Of a stretch of 64,000 bases of DNA, positions 20,569 to 30,000 are shown in pieces. Position numbers and translations under genes: made by a program. The first letter of the stretch is position 1, and each line of letters starts with the position of its first letter. Location of the stretch: assembly GCA_000697665.1 (NCBI GenBank), contig KL197744.1, forward strand, positions 4,837-68,836, given 5' to 3'. The stretch comes from Jaapia argillacea MUCL 33604 (taxonomy: Eukaryota > Basidiomycota > Agaricomycetes > Jaapiales > Jaapiaceae). The notes below the pieces were generated by a model. The model was not told the DNA's origin. It worked only from the letters and a program-made list of their open reading frames with translations, and did not search any database.

Positions 20569-22270
20569 ATGACCGACTGGCATGATCCAGACGTGTTACC
20601 CGAAGAGGCTACAGCTTTCTCTGGAGTCTTTGCGTTCTGCATCGGTTTATATCTGTATGTCTCCCACTCCAAGCTCAGGCTGATCTTGTATTGACCTGAA
20701 TTATCCAGATGGGATATTGTGCAAACCCTTTGGTTTGAGTGGGGACTAGTTTCGAGGAAGATACCGATGAGGTGGTCTTATGTGAGTAGTTTGTGATGGT
20801 TTGCCAGTGGTGTGCTATCCGGACAATACTACCATAATACGCATTCGCCAGGTACCCTACTTTGTTGGTCGATATGCTGTCATTACGCTTTTTGCGACGC
20901 TGTACGACCTCCATTGTCCTGTTGCTGTTACGTAGCCCATAGTCTCATCAACTCTATCAGAATGTCGATGGGCTTCGGTTCGATCGATAATTGTTCAGGT
21001 ACTGCTCGACCACCTCCAGGGCTTGATCTTGTTTCTCTGACACGTCTGACTAGCGACCTTTCGCTTCGCGCTTGCACAGGTACTTTCATATTCTGACCAG
21101 GAGTTCAGTGACATAATGTCCCGTGTTATGCAGGTTTCCTTCGCACTTGCTGTGGCAGGTGCGTCGTTGAATCTAACTATCCGAACGTGAGTTCGTCATC
21201 GACCTTTCTGATGAATAGTATTCAAACTTCATGGTGTAGAGTGGCAATATGGCGATGCAACCGATACGTGACTGCTTTGCTTATCGGACTCTCTCTCTTT
21301 CACTGGACGACCTTGTTTTTCTGTACGTCCACCATTACCATTCTTCTTCGTTTCCAACGCCCACTCAGCTGGTAGTTGCCGTTCAATTTACGCAAACAAG
21401 TTCAACGGACAATGGTTCCTGTGATGTCAACTCGGGGGGAGATGGTTCCCTTACCGCCGTATATGTGACGAGTAAGCCCGGATATCCATGGTGATCTGGT
21501 CCAAATCTCCTTACATTCCATCAGCAATCGTCCTCGATCTCCTGGTTTTCGTACTCAGTATAGTGGGTTTAGCGAGATTCGCAGCTCCGACGACTCAAGG
21601 TGGGAGTGGGGATAGGCTTTGGCGAGCTGTCCTGAAGCAAGGGGTTGGGTACTTCCTTTTAACACTTCTTCTCAACGTGCCATCTCTTGTGAGTTGCTCC
21701 TCCCTTTCCGAACACCTCGGGATACTGAAAATCGCATGTCGGCAGGTACTCGCATCTTTAAATCTCAACAGTAGGCCTTTCCCCTACTTCCGATCTCAGG
21801 CATGTCACCTTGTTGTTCACTTCTTAGGCATGATGGAGGTGATGTCGAGTTTACCGGCTATGATATGTAGGTGAGCTACCTTTCCCTTTGAGGTCGTTAA
21901 GCACGCGAAATCAGCTGAAGAATCTATAGTGTGATGGCGTCATGCCGGGCAGTCAGTTCTCTTATCAGGGACCCGGATACAGACGGAGTGCAGTTAGTCC
22001 TTCATCACCATGCCCACCGCCATCTATTAACTTACACGTTCTCCCGACTTGATTAGACACGACGGGCCTCCGGATGCAAGAACCACATCCCCTCGGGAAT
22101 GTCTCTTCACTACTCATATCGACCTTCCTGATCCTGGCGGGTAAGTTATATCTCGCTATGTCTCGGATATCTCCCGGTGGCTCACGATGGCTTTTCGTGG
22201 CTGGTGTAGAGTGGAAACTGTTCAGCTTTCGCGGAACGAGAATCTGTTGGTCAAACGTTCGCCTTGTTGA
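20569..22270 (+). CDS. Array gene E: 7TM-like membrane protein
   Basis: Fifth and last array member, intact, 314 aa from 14 exons: 20569-20654, 20709-20781, 20852-20901, 20961-20998, 21054-21079, 21134-21186, 21240-21322, 21376-21471, 21525-21688, 21746-21770, 21828-21870, 21930-21992, 22057-22140 and 22210-22270. It starts MTDWHDPDVL, then FAFCIGLYLW, WFEWGLVSRK, PYFVGRYAVITLF, TFRFALAQVSFAL, LNLTIRTVAIWRCNRY, a lumenal or outer loop with NGSCDV, LDLLVFVLSIVGL, GYFLLTLLLNVPSLV, ASLNLN and a hydrophilic tail ending VKRSPC. Coding sequence is split every 25-164 nt, with introns of 45-70 bp, an extreme intron density for a 945-nt reading frame. Exon structure and length match D exactly. No function is known for the family. 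Confidence 0.88.
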
Positions 22271-22639
22271 TCGATAGGCTTTCGTGCAGATTACGTTGTC
22301 GAGCAGGATCTTCGTCACGTATTGTATTGGTATGGCGGGACCCAAGTAACATATATTCATGTATGCATGTAAGATTTATCATATAATGGTACTTTCGCTC
22401 AGGTACCTCTATCATCATTGCTCCGGCTCTCACGCCCATACACCCAGGTAGAGGAGAGCGTCATGAGGGAGACTGGTTGTTGATCAAGAGCACAGGTCAT
22501 GAACACTGTCGCCTGAGGCCTCCACCAGGATGGTGAGACGAACACCTGGGCTAGGCGGTGAGAAGCACAGGCTCGAGTCACCTCGTTAGACTATCTTGAG
22601 AACAACAACGCGTCAACATCCAGGACATGTTCAATGTTG

Positions 22640-22709
22640 GACGATTCCAAGAATGGCCAAGATGTTTCCAAGAAGGGCCAAGACGATCCAAGAAGGACCA
22701 CGACGATCC
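22640..22709. repeat. Short degenerate tandem repeat (about 21-bp unit)
   Basis: Three imperfect units, GACGATTCCAAGAATGGCCA (22640), GATGTTTCCAAGAAGGGCCA (22661) and GACGATCCAAGAAGGACCAC (22682), then a partial unit. Confidence 0.7.
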
Positions 22710-24086
22710 TGGCTTGCGATATTTTTGGCTAGCCTAGACGATCCAAGTAATTAATGGGGAATCGGGATCGTCTGGGCTTTGTACTTCGAGCTTCACAACC
22801 CGGACTCGGTATGTTTACCTGGAGAGGGAGAACTGGGAATCGTTTGGAGTAGAATCTCGCCTCAACGCAAGCGCGCCGGGTAGCTGGTACTAGTGTCCGC
22901 GAATAGCGGAGTGATACACCTGAGCATTGGGGTTCAGATAAAATAGCGGCCTCGAGTGTTGGGGATGATTCGACGGATCAACACCGTGTTCGAGATATGA
23001 GATGTGCGAGATGGAGGGGAGAGATACCTAATCGTGGATGATAGTCTGCCGTCCAATCCATCTTGGAGGGATAACCAAGTAAGATCTGAGGAGAATTGTC
23101 GATCTAGTGATACACGTTCGCAAGGGGGTTCAATTCAGAAAGTTGCAGGAGGGGGTACCGAGATTAGCTGCTGAGCGCTCAGTGTGATGCACGCGTGAAC
23201 AACGCTACCCGCGCTAAATAGTCGCTGATCCTCAAGGCACACACTATCGATGACGCGATACATTCGGATTCTGGGAATGTGGATTTGGGTGGGATCCCTT
23301 GTGAGTGCTCGGTGACGTTTGGCTGTCCTGGGTTTCAAAGCGGTTGAGAGGTGGCTGCCATAGTCGAACCGGAACACGCTATCCACATTATGGACAAGAG
23401 ATCCCCACAGCAACTGTCGTTTCCGACACGGCCTGCCTTGGGTGCTAAGTAGGAACGATGGGCGATGGCAGGTGATATGGTTTGCACAGGAAAACTCGGA
23501 GCATCACGGATGGCTGTTATTGTTGGTCCGGGGTAATGAAGACTTGAGGCTTGAGAAGCGTGAACTGAAAAAAGATACGGTAGGAGAGCCGGTCTAGTCG
23601 AGTGCGATAGAGCGAGACTTGCAGTGAGAATGAGGGGCATTCGAGCCCCACTGTTCGAGCGCTGTTGACGGAGCTTCGTTGTGCGAGGGGATTTGAACGG
23701 AACTTGGACTGGAGTGAGGTTGAAGGGAAGCAATTAGGGCGGTGTCAGTAGCCGCTGTGGATGATGGGACCCTGAAAGTCTGGAACACGCATCGGATAGC
23801 CGAGAACAGGAAGCTACCAATGACGGACCAAGAAAACTAAAATATCAAATCCAGGTATAAGGAGGGCCCCCCTTCACCCCCCATCCACTTCCGCAATTCA
23901 CGAGAGCTTTCAGCGCTTCCACTTGCCCTTGTTCCCCCTCCTTATCCTCATTGTATTCGCACATATCAAAGGAACATCGCCCATTCCTGTTTATTCGGGT
24001 CAACGTGGCTTCGGGAACCATCACCAGAGCGAAATCGTTGTCTTCACGTGTATTGTGCAAGCCACATCCCGTAACTATCGAAACAT

Positions 24087-24096
24087 CTTATAAGAG
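24087..24096 (+). promoter_or_regulatory. TATA-like box of the phosphatase gene
   Basis: CTTATAAGAG lies about 70 bp upstream of the ATG at 24161, a plausible TATA box position for this gene. Confidence 0.45.
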
Positions 24097-24160
24097 CAGG
24101 AGTTATCCCTCTTCCCCCGCATCCACCCACCTCACCCCTACACGTCCACCACCCCCAATC

Positions 24161-24784
24161 ATGACAGTCCTCCAACAACCCATGCCCATTAGCGCTCTTC
24201 ACCCTACCTCACGACCAAGATCACGAAACACGGTCTTACGTTCCCGACCCATCCCGAATTCATATTGGGCTACGCCGTTGCTATTAGCATGCGAATACCC
24301 ATGGGCACCTACCACACCCCAACCCAAACTCGACCGATTACTCGCTGCTGGCGTACGCACGTTCATCGACTTGACTGAATGTGGGGAGTTGTTGAGTTAT
24401 GAGCCTGTGTTGGCTAGCAGAGCTTTATTGATGGGGATTGATGTTGCGAGTATTGAATATCATCGGTTCCCTATACATGATCGCTCGTTACCGCAATCGG
24501 TCGATTATATGGTTCATATACTCGACGTCCTTAGGGATAACGAAAGGAGGGGAAGGATTAGTGCGGTTCATTGTAGAGGGGGCATTGGGAGGACGGGGAT
24601 GGTTATTGGGTGTTGGTTGGTTGAGAGAGGTATTGCGAGGAATGGGGAGGAAGCGTTGTGGATGATTGCGGAAGAGTGGAAGACGGTGGAGAAGTGCAAG
24701 AGGTTCCCTTGTAGTCCTGAGACTGGCCCTCAGTTTGAGTTTGTGAGGAATTTTAAGAGGAGGGTCGCACCGATGTCGGCGTAG
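24161..24784 (+). CDS. Small Cys-based protein phosphatase (dual-specificity/PTP superfamily)
   Basis: Intronless gene for a 207-aa phosphatase of the protein tyrosine/dual-specificity superfamily, expected to remove phosphate from protein or another phosphorylated substrate in the cytosol or nucleus. The P-loop signature is complete: VHCRGGIGRTG, with nucleophile Cys138 and phosphate-binding Arg144. Upstream lie a strand and loop TFIDLTECGEL and the loop FPIHDRSLP, whose Asp is a candidate general acid. The C-terminal part (WKTVEKCKRFPCSPETGPQ) resembles atypical dual-specificity enzymes that precede a Q-x-x-F-V helix. The start at 24161 is chosen because it follows a TATA-like box and a Pro-rich leader and precedes the conserved domain; an in-frame upstream start is possible. 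The first third is built of C-rich codons and the rest of G/T-rich codons. Confidence 0.88.
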   Translation: MTVLQQPMPISALHPTSRPRSRNTVLRSRPIPNSYWATPLLLACEYPWAPTTPQPKLDRLLAAGVRTFIDLTECGELLSYEPVLASRALLMGIDVASIEYHRFPIHDRSLPQSVDYMVHILDVLRDNERRGRISAVHCRGGIGRTGMVIGCWLVERGIARNGEEALWMIAEEWKTVEKCKRFPCSPETGPQFEFVRNFKRRVAPMSA

Positions 24785-27018
24785 GATTTTTATGGTGTGT
24801 TTGATGGTTCCTTTCTTCGTTCTGTTGGTTATCGTTATTGAAGCTATGGTTTCAGTTTCGCTCCCGTCCCTTGTAAATACCAGCCGCCTTCTGTCTTCAA
24901 CCTGGACTCTATTCTCTCCGACTACCACTCTATTCTCTCTGTGCTCGCCCATTATCACTTTAGCCTTTTACCACAAGCCGCCCCACATTTGGGCGCGCTA
25001 TATCGTATCCATCTTCTAGATTATGTATCAATATCATGAAAGTAGATAATTTCTTTATCTCGCAATGGGAACTTTGGTTGTTACATATAAAGCAACTTGA
25101 CTTGACAGTTTGAGATCGATTGCTGTCTTGGAATGGTGGAGAGGGGAAGCGCATATAGCGATCCGCTTGACTTGAGATTGGCACAAATGCCTTTGTGGAC
25201 AAGGGTTTCGTGTTGCATGATCGAACGTGGGTGAGTATTACAGTAAAACGCTCTTATCGCCAGTGCCTCAATTCATTCCATAAAGTATGTAAGAGGGAAT
25301 AGACACGACGAACGGACGTTGTTAGTGGTGGAGCTTTAAACCGAAGGGGTGGGTTCGGGACGGGGGGGGGGGGGGGGGGAGCTGAGGCGTTGACGTTGAA
25401 GGGAGGGGGGTTAGGTCTTGGGAGATGTGGGGACTGGGCTTGATAACGTGGTTCCATCGAAGCTCGAGACCCCTCAGAACTGTTTGGCAGATGGGGAATT
25501 GGGATTGGGATGGATAGAAGTTTGGGGCATCTCGAGTGAACTAGGGGCACGGAGACAGGACGGGGTTGAACGAGGACCAAGAGTTGGAGGCGAGGGAGGC
25601 GCCAGGTGTAGTTTGGAAGTTCACGAGCTGAAAAAAAAAGTCCACTTCGGTGGTGAGTTGACTTACGATATCCTCACTTTAATGAGGCGTATAGGGATCT
25701 ACGTTGGCTGCCGGTGTGCCACGGCTGTCGCGGTACCAAGCGCCATGTGTGAGTCTGCCAAAAAGGCATTTCGGCTACTAGTTGGGTGTGTGCCATAGAT
25801 CCCGTCAAAATTCTGGTAGTTTTTTGGTGGAGTGTGTGAATGGAAGGGTGTTAGGTAAGGATCGGCAGAGATGGTAGCTCACGGATGGGTATGACGGTAT
25901 GAGGTTTGTGAGAATATAGTCCTGCGCGCGAGTCAAGATGAAGTCATGGTTTGGGATGTAGTCATGGGCGGTTAAGACTGATTTAGAGAACCGATTTATT
26001 ATAGAAGTCTTGAGAGAGGAAACAGATTGGCAGGCGGCGACCTAAGCCACGCCTGAGACCGTTTCGTGTGAGAGCGAGTGTGGTATGTGGTGGTCTTGAA
26101 CAGGAAAAGACGCCAAGATGGCGCTGGGTTTCTGATGGACGTAGGGAGAACTGCGAAGGGCGGACTAATTTCGCAGGATCACTTGGCGAGCGGGAGCACG
26201 CGGGAGAGGATCATGCGCGTCAGGCTTTAAAGTTCTTTCATTGTCGGCGGCACTCGTCAGCGCAAGTCACGTCCAGCAAAGTCGGCAACACAATTTGAAC
26301 GCCTGGGATGGTCAGGATTAAAATTAAAGCATGGTGGCGTAGACAGCGGGCCAAGAAAAGCCGGGGTTGTCATGTCCGTTGTCCAAGCCAACCCGAGAAT
26401 GCCGAGCGAGTGAATCAGCGTCTGCAAGTGAGAAAACCCGAGAAGAGAAGAAATGGCCAAGGACTCCGAATACCGTAAGGCTTGGTATGCCACGTGGTCG
26501 CCTTCCCTCCCTGAGCCTCTACTTTGCGATAGTCGCTGGCAGTTGCATTTCACCGTCGGTCCCACTCCTGTCTCGAACCTTCGTCGTCGTCGCCAACGAC
26601 CCCCGTAGCCCAAAGCTCGACAACGAGCCTGCGACGACGGCGTGCACACTGCACACGCTCAACTGCGGTTCTAAAAGAGTTCGCTTAAACAGCAGGAGAC
26701 GGGACCTTTAACACCAGTCAGGTTGGCGGTGCAATAAGCGTGTCCTGGGCGCGTTACTCTCGCATACGCTGCATCTACCCTCTCCATTCCTCCTGTCTTT
26801 CCCCTTCTCGCCCCCGCTTTCCTCATTGCCCCCCTCGCTAGCTGCACCTGGTCCGTGCGCTCCCTTAACTCTGCCCTCAAACGTAATAATACTGCACTGG
26901 AACCTTGGCAGCATCGAGTACAAGGGTTGCCTTACATCTCATTGACGCCCAATCATATCTCCAATCTCTTCCAAATCGTACTGGCGGTGGTACCTGATCG
27001 ACTGATCCAATCTTCGCC
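24785..27018. other. Intergenic stretch with a G homopolymer
   Basis: 2.2 kb between phosphatase and flippase genes. It holds an 18-base G run at 25362-25379 and several G-rich segments. Frames here are compositional and show no recognisable domain or splice chain. The last few hundred bases are the flippase promoter and leader. Confidence 0.5.
25362..25379 (+). repeat. Homopolymer run of 18 G
   Basis: An uninterrupted run of 18 G residues, the longest homopolymer noticed in the window; length may be unreliable in the assembly. Confidence 0.9.
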
Positions 27019-30000
27019 ATGCCATTCACACAACGTCGACCTTCACGCCGCCAACCCCCAGATCCAGACGATGGAGCCTCCACAGACGAAGACATGCCCA
27101 CTATCGACCCCGAACTCCGTCTCCGTACTGTCCGCACTGCAGCTTCTACCATCGCAGAGTCTATTCGCTCTGAACAACGGGCGGAGAGGAGAAAGTCGTT
27201 GAGGAAGAAGGGGAGTAGGTTCTTTAGGAAGGTTAGTGGAGAGAAGAAGAGGGCTGCGGCGGAGGTTCAGTCGGTTATTTCGGAGGCTGGTGTTGTTACT
27301 CCCGCTACTGGGCCTACTGCGAAGAGGAGGAATGTGTATGTTAATATGCCGTTGAGTCCGAATGAGGTGGATGGGAAGGGGGAACCGGTTGTGAGGTATG
27401 TTAGGAATAAAGTGCGGACTAGCAGTGAGTGTTTGTGTCCTGGTTTATGAGGGATCGGGGGCTGATGGTTTGGTAGAATATACGATCTTGACATTCATAC
27501 CGAAGAACTTGTACGAGCAGTTTCGAAGGTGAGCAATATTATGCATGGTATAAAGGAGGTATTAATGTTGTTTCTTTAGGGTCGCGAATCTGTACTTTCT
27601 CGCACTCGTAGTAGTCCAAGGTACGTCTCTCTCCATCTTTCATCTCTCATCAATTCACCCCCCTTTCACCAGTCTTCCCCATATTCGGCGCTGCAAACCC
27701 CCAAATTGCCATGCTTCCCCTCGTCTTCATCCTGACAGTGACAGCCATCAAAGACGGTATCGAAGATTATCGTCGCGCATCCCTCGATGAACAAGTCAAC
27801 ACCTCTGCCGTAACCCGTCTAGGTGGTTCATTCCGTAACCCAAACCTCCCCTCCGACCCTCGAAGCATGTTCGAGAAACTCTTTGGTCTAAACAAACCTG
27901 GCCGTGTAACCAAAGGAGTCCGCAAACTACGTGAGCGGGAAGTTAGCGCTGGAATCGAGAAGTTGGGATCTAGGAGGGGGATGGGTGAGCCTGAGGGTAC
28001 TATTGGTAGGAGTTCAGGTGGGAGTGGGTTTAGAGAGGGAATGGAGAGTAGGAATAGTTTGGGGTTCGTTGGTGCTGGTGGGAGACGATTGGATGATATA
28101 CAGAGTATCGATTCGCATTCGTACCCGCCTAGTACGATGACGAATTCGATGATGATGGGGGTGGGGATGGAGGCTAGTAAGGCGACTCTTGTGGGGAGTG
28201 AAGGGAATTTGGTTGGGGAGATGGGGACGAGGGATTATTATCATCAAGATCCTGGTTTCTCTTCTGGTCAAGCTCATCCTTCTTCTTCGATGGATACCAC
28301 CACCACCGGTGGTTCTGGCGGTCCTTCGAACACCGCTGGTGCCATCGGTTGTCTCGATTTGACGAAACGAACACCTGGGACCGCTCGTTGGGAACGTACA
28401 CTTTGGAAGAAATTGGAAGTGGGGGATATAGTATTGTTGCATGAGAATGAACAGGTCCCAGCGGACTTGATCGTTCTTTCGAGTTCGTTACCTGATGGGA
28501 CTTGTTATCTTGAGACGAAGAATTTGGATGGGGAGACGAATTTGAAGGTTAGGAGAGCTGTGAAGGCTACTATGGGGATTGGGGGTGGGGGGCACGAGGA
28601 GGAGGATGTGGAGAGGGTTAGTTTTTGGGTTGATTCGGAGGGGCCGAGACAGGATTTGTATGCGTATCATGGGGTACTCAAGTATCGGAACCCTGGTTAC
28701 TCCCTTCATCCCCCTTCCACCACCTCCGACCCTCGAGCCAACACCGACGAATTCATACAAGAATCCATATCGATTTCTTCGCTCTTGCTTCGGGGGTGTA
28801 CGTTGAGGAACACGCCGTACATCATTGGGTTGGTGGTTTTTACTGGGGCTGATACGAAGATTATGATGAATGGAGGTGATACGCCTAGTAAGAGGAGTAA
28901 GATTGAGAGGGAGACGAATTTTAATGTTGGGATGAACTTTTTGGTGCTTGTGGGGATGTGTATTGTTACGGCTATTGTTAGTGGGTGGATGGCGGGGGAA
29001 GGAGGGGGGAGTGCGGATTATTTTGAGGTTGGGTCGGGGGTGGGGAGTGTTGGGCTTGAGAGTGTTGTCACTTTTGTGTGAGTGTTTTTTTGGTGGTGGG
29101 GAAGTGTGGTGGGATGCTGATTTTTTTGGGGGTGGGTGTATGCGTTATAGGTCTTGTTTGATCGCGTTCCAAAACATCGTCCCCATCTCGCTTTACATCT
29201 CCATCGAAATCGTCAAAACCATTCAAGCCTTTTTCATCTCGCAAGATATCGACATGTATTACAAACCGTTCGATACGGCTTGTGTACCCAAAACGTGGAA
29301 TATCTCGGATGACCTTGGACAGATTGAGTATATCTTTTCGGATAAGACGGGCACGTTGACGCAGAATGTGATGGAGTTTCAAAAGTGTTCGGTTAGGGGG
29401 GTTGCTTATGGGGAAGGGATTACCGAGGCTATGAAAGGGGCGGCTAAGAGGCAGGGTGGCGGGGTGGAGCAGGAAGAGGAGAAGGATCCGGAAGAGGTGG
29501 AGAGTGGTTTGAGAGCTATGAAGGAGGATATGTTGGGCAAGATGGGAAGGAATTTCAAGAATCGTTATTTGCGATCTGATCAACTCACACTCATCTCACC
29601 GAAACTCGCTGATGACCTCGCGGATAGGTCGAACGAACAACGAGCGCACCTCATCGCATTCTTTCGGTCTTTGGCGATATGTCATAGCGTCCTCGCCGAC
29701 CGTCCCGAACCCAATCGTTTCCCGTTTTTGGTGGAGTACAAGGCTGAAAGTCCTGATGAAGCGGCTTTGGTCGGCGCTGCTAGGGATGTTGGGTTCCCGT
29801 TCGTCAACAAGTCGAAGGATTTCATTGATATAGAGGTGATGGGTCAAGCCGAACGGTATATCCCTCTCAAGACTCTCGAGTTTAACTCCACGAGGAAGAG
29901 GATGAGCGTTATCGTTCGGAATCCGGATGGCAAGATCGTGCTTTATTGCAAAGGAGCTGATTCGGTCATTTATGCGAGGTTGGATCCGGGTCATGATGTG

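Larger units (their letters stand above)
22271..24160. other. Intergenic stretch after the array
   Basis: 1.9 kb with no gene I can support. It contains a short degenerate tandem repeat at 22640-22709. Around 23751-23800 the plus strand could encode DDGTLKVWNTH, which resembles one WD40 blade end, but no neighbouring blades were found, so it may be a gene scrap or chance. Long minus-strand frames near 23335-23733 have no recognised features. Confidence 0.5.

Noticed and set aside
10738-22270. Array genes as rhodopsin or mating pheromone receptors
   Set aside because: Span count is similar, but I see no retinal Lys motif and no STE3-type signature, so no such name is supported.
22640-22709. 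CRISPR-like array
   Set aside because: Units are contiguous and degenerate with no unique spacers, and the host is eukaryotic.
23740-23800. WD40-repeat fragment (DDGTLKVWNTH) as a gene remnant
   Set aside because: Only one short blade end is visible and no flanking blades were found in any frame, so chance cannot be excluded.
25254-25580. Proline-rich minus-strand frame
   Set aside because: It consists largely of the complement of the G run and G-rich DNA, lacks an ATG at its start and shows no domain.
27931-28806. Minus-strand and alternate frames inside the flippase exon
   Set aside because: They arise from the biased G/T-rich codon blocks of the real gene and have no family features.
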